From Kryptolebias marmoratus (Eukaryota > Chordata > Actinopteri > Cyprinodontiformes > Rivulidae): 64,000 nucleotides of DNA. Position numbers and translations under genes: made by a program. Below, piece by piece: positions 34,686-45,334 of this stretch (its first letter is position 1; every line of letters begins with the position of its first letter). The notes beneath the pieces are model-generated. The model was not told the DNA's origin, searched no databases, and saw only the letters and a program-made list of their open reading frames with translations. The stretch spans positions 672,462-736,461 of the forward strand of contig NC_051443.1 in NCBI RefSeq assembly GCF_001649575.2, given 5' to 3'.

Positions 34686-36192
34686 GTAAATCATGTGTCT
34701 ATCACCTAAAGGTTCTGTTAAATCTCCATTGTTTTTGTTTTTTTCAGAACAGATAACACTTCATGAATTGTTTCTGTCACTCCATGTGACACTGCTACGA
34801 AGCCCCTTAGGAGATGATGATGAAAAAATATTTAAAACAGGTTTCTTGTGCACACTGGAAACATTCTTATCTGCTGTGCACCAGATAGTTTTCTTTTGTG
34901 CACAAGAAACTATACTTGATTGCTCCAGATTGTCCTACCGGTAGCCTAGCGAGCTAAATGTACTCTCTCAGACGACTACAGAGAAGAGCTTCAGTAAAAT
35001 CTGTGTCCGCCTTCCTGATAAACACAAATTCATTCTGATAACATCATCCAAAGACTCGGTGAAGACAAGATAAATTATATAACCTTTGTTAAAACATTCC
35101 AAATGTAAATTGAGGTGAAATAAACTGATGCAAACCAATGGTTGGGGCACATCAGACACTTTTCTGGTTTGCATAAGACATTGTTTCTATTGCACATGAA
35201 AAACTTGTTTTCTTTTTACACACCACACATAAGGTAAAAGGTTTTTGTTCTTTTCAGAAACATAATTTTTCATGTAAATTTTTCTTTATCAAAAAAAAAA
35301 AGCAGCTTTTGAATCTTTGGAAATGCAAGTAATTGTGCCGAGTTAGTTGTTTTCGTCTTTAGAGTTCCTATCTAAACATTTATATATCAAAACATTCGGA
35401 AATAGCGTGCTACAGGTTTTAGTTTTTGTAACTTTATCACTTTTCAAAATATTTAACCTTAATTTAAATAAAATTCCCTATAGAAACACATTTTATTTCC
35501 TCGAAAACATTATTTTCTTTACATTTGCTTAATATTCTTTGCCTTGTTTTTGGCCTTCCTGTCCTTTTTAACTACAATTCTGCTTTCTTTAGGTTTTAGT
35601 TATTGTTCAGCGACTTTAAACTTTTTAAAAGTATTCTGCTCCTTTTAGGTTTCAGCTACAATTTTGCTAAATTTAGCTTTAATTATTTTGGTAATTTTAC
35701 ATACTGTTCTGTTAATTTTAGCTTTTAGCTACTGTCCTGCTGCTTTTAGTTTTTATCTTACGTTTCTTCTATTCTGCTAGTTGAAATGTGAAAACCTTAG
35801 TTTTGGCTTCTTCACCAGTCATTCACACTTCATTTTAGCATAAAATCCAGTTTCTTTAATTATATTAGGGAGTGCAGAAATAAGGAGAAACAGTACTTAG
35901 TGTTCGCTGTGGCCTGAGCTTTTCTATAGAGAGCAGGAGATGGAGAAAACATATTTCTCCTTCTATGGTATGGCTTGTAAACCATCTAAAAATACTGTGT
36001 GCATGTGAGACGGTAAAAGCCTGTTCTGTTTGTCCTTCAGCAGGCTTGGTTTGTCCTTTTTGGGTGATTTGGAATTGAATCTACATGTAGTCTTACCTAG
36101 AATCATATGTGTGTTGAAAGTAACATGTCAGACAGAAATGAGGATTGGGATGAGGAACAATTCCTTAATCATTATTTGTTTTTGTCTGCCAG
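34686..36192 (+). other. adamts6: adamts6 intron, 1.5 kb
   Basis: A minus-oriented AGCTAAAA-family copy covers about 35360-35850. The first 670 bases and the last 340 show no recognisable feature. Confidence 0.9.
35360..35850 (-). repeat. AGCTAAAA-family element, inverted copy
   Basis: Forward-strand units read TTTTAGCTTTTAGCTACTGT. The flank with CTATAGAAACACATTTT and the left-flank remnant CTTCTTCACCAGTCATTCAC are both present. Confidence 0.8.
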
Positions 36193-36273
36193 GATACATG
36201 GAAGTGGCTCAGATTCCCAAAGGATCCGTTTACATTGACATCAGAGAAGTTCTGGTGTCAAAAAATTATATAG
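36193..36273 (+). CDS. adamts6: adamts6 exon: start of spacer domain
   Basis: An 81-nt exon between TTTGTCTGCCAG and GTGAGT, entering and leaving in phase 1. It reads [20 protein letters not shown] and LVSKNYI. The pattern of alternating hydrophobic residues fits the beta-sandwich spacer fold, which is cysteine-free in the family; no cysteine is seen here. Confidence 0.94.
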   Translation, partial: DTWKWLRFPKDPFTLTSEKFWCQKII

Positions 36274-36689
36274 GTGAGTACATGAATTAAGAGTTAATTA
36301 ATAAAGTTACCTTCAGAGGTCGTATACACTATACAGAGTATGGAGGGACTTAAGCATTTTAAAATAACAGACTCCTAATAAATTATGAAAGAAATAGCAG
36401 TTTCTAGATTACAACATCAATTTATTATAATCTGCAGAGATTTGAAGTAAGTTTAAGTAATTTCTGTGGTAATTTACACAAAGCTCTTATTACTAGGGGT
36501 GTACTGATACACCTGAGTTACAGTTTGGTATGTACCTCAGTATGAAGGTCTTTGCTACATCAGGATAAAAAAAACAAGTGCTAGTTTTCATTTTTTATAC
36601 TCTTTAGAAAATAGTTGAAAAAGTAGCTCTGCCCCCATTGCTTCCAAACAAAGTTTTGTATGTGTGGTGCACTGCACTCATGGAGCCGG

Positions 36690-36765
36690 TCACAATTACA
36701 CCTCACACACAAATGTGTGTCACACACCTCAATGCATTTATTGTGAGGTGTGTGTGACACGCACA
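36690..36765. repeat. Imperfect inverted repeat (hairpin)
   Basis: GTGTGTCACACACCTCA is followed after a short loop by TGAGGTGTGTGTGACACGC. It may be part of a hAT-like remnant that starts AGGGGTGTACTGATACACCT near 36495. Confidence 0.7.
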
Positions 36766-37129
36766 AACTGTGCTCAACCCACAGATCGCAGTGCAACACA
36801 CTGTAAGCTGTAATCACTGTAACCAAATTAATTTCTTTATTTTTGAGTCTTGGTGCGGCTCTCTCTCTCACCATCGTCCAAATGAGCCAGAATCTCTGAA
36901 GTTCAAAGATTGTATGAATAAAGACTGCTGCTTGTTCTTTTTCTCCTTCTCATCGATGAATGTGATGTGGGTTTTTTCTAACAAAATATCAGGCACATAA
37001 ATGCCTGATATAATGATATTATGATGCCTGATATGCTGCGGCTGAAAAAACAAGCTACTTCCTGGATATTTCTGCCTCTCAGCAACCAGCAATGAACTCT
37101 CTGCTCTGCACTTTATAAATGCAAAGTGC

Positions 37130-38160
37130 ACAGCACATACAGTTGCAACCTGATACTTACATACACCGGATAAAAAAGAAACCATTTTTCTCTCCCTGTC
37201 TGACATTAAATCAGTCTAAACCATTCCTGTTTTAGGTCAATAGGGATTTCCAAAATTATTTCTATTTGCTAAAAGCCCAAATAAAGAAAGAGAGAATTTT
37301 TTAGGATAATTTTTTATTACTATTTATTTATTACTATTACTATGCATTCAAAGAATTTAGGAAAGCCCAGATGATGCTGTCATGGCTTTGGAGGCTTTTG
37401 ATAGGTTAGCTGATACATTTAAGGTAACTGAAGGCACACCTTTGTGTGACAGCATGAGTAAATAAAGAGAAAGCTAAGAATTCAGGAAGAGAATTGTTGA
37501 CCTCTACAATTCTTATAAACACCATGGGAATGTCCTGCCATCGTACCACACAGGAAGGAGACGGGTTCTGTGTTTCTGAGAAGAATGGTGTAAAATGTGT
37601 GTATCAGCCCCAAAACAATGCTGCTGAAGTGTAAAACATCCTGTACCAACATGGGCTGAACTTCACTCAGAGAGGAAGAAGCCATTACTCTGAAAGCAAC
37701 ATGAAAAAGCAAAATTTCAGCTTGTAAATATTTACAGAGACACAGACATGGATTTCTGAAACATGTCCTGTGGTCTGATAAAACTAAAATTGTACGTTTG
37801 CCCGTAACAACAATTGTTACATTTGAAAGATAAAAGGGAAGCTTACTGTTAAGCACGGGGAAGGCAGAATCATGTTGTGTGATGCTGCAGGAAGGACTTG
37901 CATTCATGACAAAATAGATCACGAGGAAAGAACATTATGTGGAAATATTACATCAGTCATGAAGTTAAAGCTTGAGCACAAATGGGTCTTCAAATGGACA
38001 ATACTACTAAAGTTTAGTCTCTGCTACCATGGTGATCTACTCAGGCTGAAACTCTGTCTTTGTTACCATGGTAATTTAACCAGTCTCAAAGAAATCATCC
38101 TCTGTGATTTGAAAACTCAAACATTAATCTCACTTTGTAGTCCAGCCCTCTGGTAATCTG
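37130..38160 (+). mobile_element. Decayed Tc1-like transposon
   Basis: On the + strand, broken frames contain sequence like the Tc1 transposase middle and C-terminal parts: KGKLTVKHGEGRIML near 37830-37880 and LEHKWVFKWT near 37970-38000. Stops are numerous. The minus-strand frame 37482-37922 is a shadow. Confidence 0.65.
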
Positions 38161-38519
38161 CTGACCAGACATCAGGACCTCATGAGACCCAAACTTTTTA
38201 ACAGAAGTATGTCATAGATTCATTCCTTCTACTAGTTTAAGTCATGTTTATATATTTTTAATATCTCTGAGAGCATGAATTGTCTCATTGTAGCAGTAAG
38301 AATGAAATATAATCCCAGTCCAGAGCAGGGCCGGTCCTTTAAGAGATTACCAGCTGCATTGTGGTTTGGTCAACATGTTTTCTTACTGAACAAGTTAGAT
38401 GGTCTGCACTTTAAAATATCACATGTTGTCATGTTTTATTTTGTAATTGCATAATAAATTGTGAAGGTTTTTTATTTAAGAGCCCATTTAAAAAAAATTT
38501 ACTCTCGTCTTTTGTGCAC

Positions 38520-38936
38520 CACAGGAGCGACTCTCCTGCTCTAAAAAAGTAACAAGTAACTTTTACTTTAGTAAATGTTTACACTAGTAGCTTGTACTTA
38601 AATATGAGTATGTTATTTTAGTACATTTTCCATCTTTGTAAATAACTATGATGTTATTTTATGTGTTTGAAACATTTTAAAAGGAGTTTGAGAGAAGTCA
38701 GTGTACTGAGGTAAAGTGACTACTGCTCAGATTAAACACTTAAAAATAGTTAACAGCCAAAGTTCAGATGGTTACCATTCAGTCAAGATTTTAAAAACTA
38801 ATAAGGAGGTAACTAAATGTAATTAGTTACATTACTTTCAATAAGTAATGGAAATAGTTACACTGCTATTACATTTTAAATGGCGTAACTTGTAATTGTA
38901 ACTAATTACATTTCCAAAGTAACCTTCCCAACACTG
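38520..38936. mobile_element. hAT-like nonautonomous element
   Basis: The right end (TTTCCAAAGTAACCTTCCCA then ACACTG) and the internal repeats of TAACTAGTTAC-like sequence are of the type seen in abundant fish hAT elements. The left end is eroded. Confidence 0.55.
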
Positions 38937-40384
38937 CAACTCAGTGAGATACCACAATACATTTTCAACAAAAACATATACAGTTTCTGCTCTGTACTGT
39001 GTCAAAGTTTAGCATGGATGTAAACGATTAGTCATGTTTCACTCACAGTCTGTCAGTCTGTAGAACCTTTAACAATTTGCAACATCGGCCTGTTTCACGT
39101 TTTTTCCATTCGGTGTCTTTCTCAAGAGCAAATTAGAGGACGTCATCATATAATCACCTCTTGCTTAACATGAAGCCATAAAACAGTCTAAAAGCTCTTC
39201 CCCACCCTCCAAAAAGAAAGAATGACAAAACCCTCCCTGAATCCTTGTAATATCTGCCTTGGCTCCACACACGTCCACTTTGTTCCAGACAAAACAAAAA
39301 GTATTAGTAACCCTGGCGATGTCAGAAGCTCAGCAATCAGACAACCTGATTCAATTAAGCCAGTCCTGTTTCTTATCATTAACCAGAGGAAGATGTGATA
39401 GCGGATGGTGTTAATGTAGGACTGGTGACAGTTGCTGCTCCTCCAGGATTATGGAGGATATGATGACGATTTATCAGAGGCTGAAGACTGCAGTTTTGGC
39501 TAATGTGTTTTACTTGATTTTCTTTCCTAAGCAGTTCATAGCATTCTAATGAATTTCATCTGTGACTTCAGTGATATTGATAATATTTTTCTCACATAGT
39601 ATTTCCTGAGTTTTTCCTTTTCAGGTCAGAAAAGGTTCTGTGTGAGAATAAATAAAGAAACTGGAAGACATGTGAAGGTTTGTGTAAACGTCAGTCTTAT
39701 AAAAAACTTAGTGCCAGATGTGCCACAAAGGGATTTATACTTAAAAAGCAGAGTTGCGATGTGCTGAAGAGCAGGACAGCATTGTTCATCTATTTTACAG
39801 GCTAGAATCTGCAGAGTGTCAGAACTGTAAGCACTTGGAATATTTTTTCTTTAATTTGGCTTCATTTCAAAGCAGAGGACTGTTGTGCTTGGAGATCAGC
39901 TTTCATGTAGACAACCAGACAGTCTTTCACCTGAACTGTTTATATATATATTTATCCAGAATTAGAAACTAAAGCATGTTGGTTTAGATTAAAGTATTCA
40001 GTTGGCAAGGTGTGAGCGTGTCTTTCCACTGAGATGTTTCAAGGTGGTGCGTTGTCAGTAACACCAGGGAGGCTGATGACAATGATGATGAATGATATTA
40101 CTGATGATGTCACTGACATAAAGAAACACTGGAATGGCCACTGACAGCGCTAGATGAGATTTTTGTCCGCCATCTTGTGAGGAGTGATGTGTATATCTCA
40201 GTACGGTTTACATTTTGAAGCCCCACATTGTTAACACCTTGCTGTCCTTAAACCTACATCATGTATAATGTGAAAATGGAGAACAAAGGTATTCTGTAAT
40301 GAGCCTCAGTCAAGCTCAGTCAAGCATTGTCAGGGGGAAAAACTACTACCACAATGAAACTACCAAGCTTTGTAATCATTCAGA

Positions 40385-40745
40385 TGGGTCAGGTCTTGTT
40401 ATTGATAGGACCCAAAGATGCAGACAGACATCAGGACTTGCTGAAGAATTTATTAAAGAAAAATAAAACAAAAGGTTGATGTTCAGCCACAATAGAAAAA
40501 CATGAAGAGACACAATCACAAGGACCGAGGCAGGAAACAGTTTGGTGAACAGATGAGAGACTGAGGACCTGAAGTTTAAATAGGCAGAGAGTGATGTGAC
40601 AAGTGGTGACAGCTGAGGCTAATGAGTATGAGGAACAGGTGTGAGGAGCAGAGCTGAGGAGCATGGCACAGGGAAGAAACCAGAAATGAATACGAAATAA
40701 TAACCACAAGGAACAACATGACTAAATAAACTCAATCCAGAATAA
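40385..40745. repeat. Dispersed repeat resembling the one at 260-550
   Basis: The order of features is similar (ATGCAGACAGACATCAGGAC, a TTTATTAAAG run, GTTGATGTTC, many AGGAACA units), but identity is limited. The class is not recognised. Confidence 0.45.
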
Positions 40746-41479
40746 GAAAAGAACAAAACAAAAAAACAACTATCAAAAAATATGAATCATAACAAAACCA
40801 AACTAGTACATAACTATACTGTAAACAGTTAAGTACTTTACATGTCTGCTTAGTGCAACTAGAGCTCTGTTACCAATGTTATTTACACTAATAACTTATT
40901 TATTTATGAAGCATGTAATAAACAGAAACAAGGAAACAACCAAAGTGCTGTACAACAAAACAAACAAGCACAGGACAAAGGGTAATATATATACATTTTG
41001 CTAACTTGTGTAAACTACAATAGACATTTAACAAGAACCTTCCTTACATATCTATGTCCCCTTCACATACTTTCGATGTAGTACTCAGTGTATAATTAGC
41101 TTTCAATAAACAAAGTAAGTATACAAAGTATCACTGTATTATTCAACATAAACTGGTAGTTCTACATAATTACCTGCGTTTCTGGAAGGTCTGAAATTAT
41201 CCAACTATTACAATGCTGGATCATTTATCACTTTCACACAGGTATGTTTTGATTAATGAAGCTGTTTTTGACAACATGTATACACTAGGCAGACAAAATC
41301 TGAAATGTTTTCAGTGATTTATGAAGTAATATTGCTTAACACTCATCGATGGAATGTAAAACCACGTCCTTTGAAGTGCTGGCTCCGATAATCTTAACAA
41401 ATTATGGTAAAACATTGGACTCCTCCTCTTTTTGAATTTTAACTTCCTAATTTCTTTTCCTGTTTTTGTGATCATTTAG

Positions 41480-41643
41480 CTTTAAAATCTGAAGAGGATG
41501 ATTATTACATCAATGGAGCTTGGACCATTGACTGGCCCCGGAAGTTCGACATTGCAGGGACTTCCTTCCACTACCGGAGACCCTCTGATGAACCCGAGTC
41601 ATTGGAGGCTCTGGGACCGACCACTGAAAACCTGGTTGTCATG
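41480..41643 (+). CDS. adamts6: adamts6 exon: spacer domain
   Basis: The acceptor is GATCATTTAG and the donor GTAATT; the exon ends in phase 0. It reads [39 protein letters not shown] and [16 protein letters not shown]. This part separates ADAMTS6 from ADAMTS10 and is the best evidence for the gene name. A 210-bp palindromic hAT MITE lies 223 bp downstream in the next intron. Confidence 0.95.
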
Positions 41644-41858
41644 GTAATTTATTTTATGTGTGTATAAGTCATGAACTATAGATATACAGTGATAACATTA
41701 TTTTTTGAATTGTCATTTTCACAGTTCTCCAAAGAGAAGGGCTGAAACCCTTTTCCTAGAGTTTCCCTCACATCTAACCCTTCCCCTTGACCCTCATTCA
41801 AAGTCTCAAGTGAGAATGAGTAAAGTCTTCTGTGTGAAAAAGAACAGCTGGGACTTCC

Positions 41859-42084
41859 TTCTAGATAAGGGGTAGGCAACCCTGGTCCTGGAGAGCCACT
41901 ATCCTGCAGGTTTTCCTTGTTTCTCTGCTCCAACACACCTGATTCAGTGGTTAAATCACCTCTTCATGTTCTGCAGAAGCCTGTTAATGACTGATTCAAA
42001 TCAGGTGTGTTGGAGCAGAGGAACAAGTAAAATATTCATGATGGTGGCCCTCCAGGACCAGGGTTGCCCACCCCTGTTCTAGAT
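41859..42084. mobile_element. Palindromic hAT MITE with 8-bp target duplication
   Basis: The 210-bp element (41867-42076) is almost a palindrome: GGGGTAGGCAACCCTGGTCC at the left is matched inverted by GACCAGGGTTGCCCACCCC at the right, and CTCCAACACACCTGATT by AATCAGGTGTGTTGGAG. It is flanked by TTCTAGAT at 41859-41866 and 42077-42084. An 8-bp duplication is typical of hAT transposition. Confidence 0.9.
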
Positions 42085-42379
42085 AAACAAATCACTGTCA
42101 GTATGTGCATATGATCTAGCTAGCAACAGACTTTGGCATACACATTATTTATTTATTCATTTATTTAGCACAAAGTAAATGAAGACCTCACACGCACTAG
42201 CAAGCTCAAAAATACAATGTTATTTTTCCTTTATTTATAAATGTTGAGGAAGACTGAGTAGTAATCAAGCAAAATACATAGGAATATATTTGGGGTGTAT
42301 CAGTGCATGTATTTGTATCTGTAACATACAGATGTTTTTGATGGCTACAGGGAGCTGATGACAATCAGTTTATCTGTTT

Positions 42380-42500
42380 CAACATTAAATATCTTGTCTG
42401 TGTAGTGTATTCAATTAAATATGGGTTGAAAAGGATTTGTAAATCATCATATTCTGCTTTTATTGATGTTTTACACAACGTCATTGGAACTGGGGTTGTA
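42380..42500 (+). mobile_element. Short end fragment of the same Tc1-like element
   Basis: It carries ATTAAATATCTTGTCT, GTAGTGTATTCAATT and GAAAAGGATTTG, as in the terminal 120 bases of the element at 22866-24370, and ends near GGAACTGGGGTTGTA. Confidence 0.85.
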
Positions 42501-43833
42501 AATAGACATATAACCAGCAAAATGAAAGCAAAAACACTAAAACCCCCGAAAACACCAGCAAGTAATAAAAGCTGCAAACTTCCTGCCGTTTGACCCGATG
42601 CTGGCAGTGAGATGTCAGTCAGCCCACCTCCATGTCTCCCTCCTCCTACACACGGTGTTTCACTCAGGGACCACCAATACTTTACTGAACCAAAGACACT
42701 TGAAAAACAAAAATTAAATAATTTCCATGTCATGTGAACTTCTGACCAAGAGTTAATGTTGAATTACCACAGTTTCAAAGTAGTAAAACCTTAATTTTGC
42801 TTCATTTAAAACAAAAAATGCAATTAGTATTACTTTTGCTGACTAATAAAATCACATATTGCCTAATAAGTCATAATTATTATAATATTAATAAAAATCA
42901 TAATTTGTGATTGGCTACTTTATTTTGTAACATTTTCAGTTTTTTTTTTTACAATATATTCAAGATTAAGGCTGAATTTTTATTTAAACATATGTGTTGA
43001 GAGTAAATTTTAAATATAATTTAATATAGTTTCATCTAAAACACCAGAGCCAATAGTCTGTTTTATTTATCGTTTATTATTTTGCTCTTTGTAAAGTAAC
43101 ACTGAGAGGCAGACAAGCCATTGTTAGTTAATAAATAGCTGGTCACTGACCTCTGTAATGAGGCTGCAGTAGACTTCATATATTTCACCGAGTAACAGTA
43201 GCTTGTTGCAAACATTTGTTTCAAAACTGCATTACCTTGAAAGACATGAGAGATGTGTGTGACTCCTCTGGTAGAGCCATGGCTGACTGGGTTATCCACT
43301 GGACAAAATGTAGTTTAGAGGAACTACACCCTCGGCTACCAAACACAGCTGAAGGAGCAGCTGGTAGGAGAGGGGGACTGCTGCTTGGTGCTTATTGTAG
43401 GGGGATGGAAGAAGATAGAAAGGGAACAAAACAACAGCATTGGCATTTAAACTGTTGAACTGGTATAACAAAAACATGTAATGGTTTTGACTCTTGACTT
43501 TTTAATGCTGTGGTACACCTAAAAACCATATCAACCCATGCCTACACCACCTACCCAGCAACTCACAAAGAGTTAAAGAGTTGCTGGTGGACAGTATGGA
43601 GCGTTTAGGGACTTCAAAGTTAATCTTTAAGGAGACCAAAACGGAGTAATTATTTCACATACATTTGTCTGTTGAAACAACACCAACCTTCCAAATAACA
43701 CTTGTGTTTTTTTTAAATTTACGTTTAAATGAGGTATTTGTTGCAGAGACGGTAACCGTGACCAGTTATTTAAAGTAATAACTGATGCAAATAAGTGAAC
43801 ACACTCGATCTTTGTTAACTGCTGCCACTGCAG

Positions 43834-43972
43834 GTTCTCCTTCAAGAACAAAACCTGGGAGTATGGTACAGATTCAATGTGCCCATCCATCGCACGGGCA
43901 GCGGGGACAACGAGGTGGGCTTCTCCTGGCAACAAATGCACTGGTCTGAGTGCTCATCCACCTGCGCTGGTG
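43834..43972 (+). CDS. adamts6: adamts6 exon: spacer end and start of TSR2
   Basis: The acceptor is CCACTGCAG and the donor GTGAGT; the exon starts in phase 0 and leaves one base. It reads [40 protein letters not shown] and SSTCAGG. The [11 protein letters not shown] stretch opens the second thrombospondin repeat and keeps the C-x2-3-S/T-C-x-x-G O-fucosylation pattern. Confidence 0.95.
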
Positions 43973-45334
43973 GTGAGTCAACACTATGAACACTGACTGT
44001 ATCTTTACCCTCGCTCTTCCAGAGTCGTTTATGCTCCCTGATTGCAGCAACAGTTGCTGCCTTTCAAAACAAACTAATTTTAAAGACTAAAATGAATCAC
44101 GTACAGTAGATTGTATAATATATAGAGGATTATTGTCAGTTTTACATTTCTTTTTGGACTAGAAAATAACTTATTTTCTTTTTAATGCAGTCCAGCTGCA
44201 GCAGCAATGATTCATTCATTCACAAACTCTCCCTCTGAACGAAGCTTCAGATTCTTTGCTTTTCACTCATCATAAAGTTGTTTCTATCACTCTGTGGTCT
44301 TGTGAACAGCTTGTTGACACTCCAGACTTAGACTAAGCACAGTAACTTTATCTTTGAGCGCCTCACCCAAACTAAACATGCTGAAAATTATATTTCTCAC
44401 TTTACTTTTCCCTTTGATGTAAATAATACTCACTCATCCATTTCACCTGAAATGCGGCATTCAGCATCCACTTTTCTGTTTTTTGCAGTCACCATGATGA
44501 CACCTGTCAGCCACCCTGTTTTTTCTTGAGCTGACACTTGAGCCCTCATGTTGCATTCACTGATTCTGATTCTAGCTCGGATATATACAGAAATGCCACT
44601 GGTTGTTGATATTTTTCCTTCAAGGTTTGAATTATTTAATTTTTTTTGTTTGAAATTATACGGAGGACCAAACAAAATGGTTCAGATGGAGGCCGGAGGT
44701 AACCCACTTCTGATTTAAACCCATTTAGATCCAGCTTCAGCAAAGTCCAGATATTTAGTTTCACTTCTGTGCACCTGAGGACACTCAGGACACTCACAGT
44801 ATTTTTCATGCATTCTGAGGCAGTTTTAGTCATTTTGAGTCATTATCTAGTCATTATTTTTACCTGTTATTCATTTGAGATCTCCTTGTAAATTATTACT
44901 GTTTATTGTTACATGTAAGTCTTACATGCTAGAATATATATAATTACAGTTACTCTCAAAAAAATGTCCTGCTTTTTAAAAAGGGCTGAAAAATATTTCT
45001 ACTTATTTAGCCCAATCTCAGTTTGTAACTGTTCATATCTTAATTTCCTAAAAGAAAATTTTCACTTTCCACAAGTTTCTTTGACCTCTTCTGGTTCTGC
45101 AGATTGCTTTGTAATATTTCTTACTCACCCTTTTGCAGACACTTTCATACGGGGCTTTCTATGATGTCACTCATATACCGATAGGATTATTGGCAGGTCC
45201 AGAGGATTCAGTATCTTGACTCTTTGGCAAAGGACAACCTCCCTACCCTCTAAGCCATAAGTAAATAAAAGCACATAACACAACTGTTTTTATGTTTGTT
45301 GTTTTATTTTGTTTTTACTGTAGATAAACCAGGA

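Larger units (their letters stand above)
36274..41479 (+). other. adamts6: adamts6 intron, 5.2 kb
   Basis: Contents: a hairpin region (36690-36765), a Tc1-like copy (about 37130-38160), a hAT-like element (about 38520-38936) and a repeat resembling the one at 260-550 (about 40385-40745). Nothing is recognised in 38940-40380 or 40750-41479. Confidence 0.9.
41644..43833 (+). other. adamts6: adamts6 intron, 2.2 kb
   Basis: It holds a palindromic hAT MITE (41867-42076) and a Tc1-end fragment (about 42380-42500). The remaining 1.3 kb (42501-43833) shows no recognisable feature. Confidence 0.9.

Noticed and set aside
37482..37922. Minus-strand open frame of 146 codons
   Set aside because: It lies opposite the Tc1 transposase remnant, whose coding sense is the plus strand.
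43216..43941. Small open frames on both strands
   Set aside because: No splice sites, domains or codon pattern; part of the minus frame is the shadow of exon 43834-43972.
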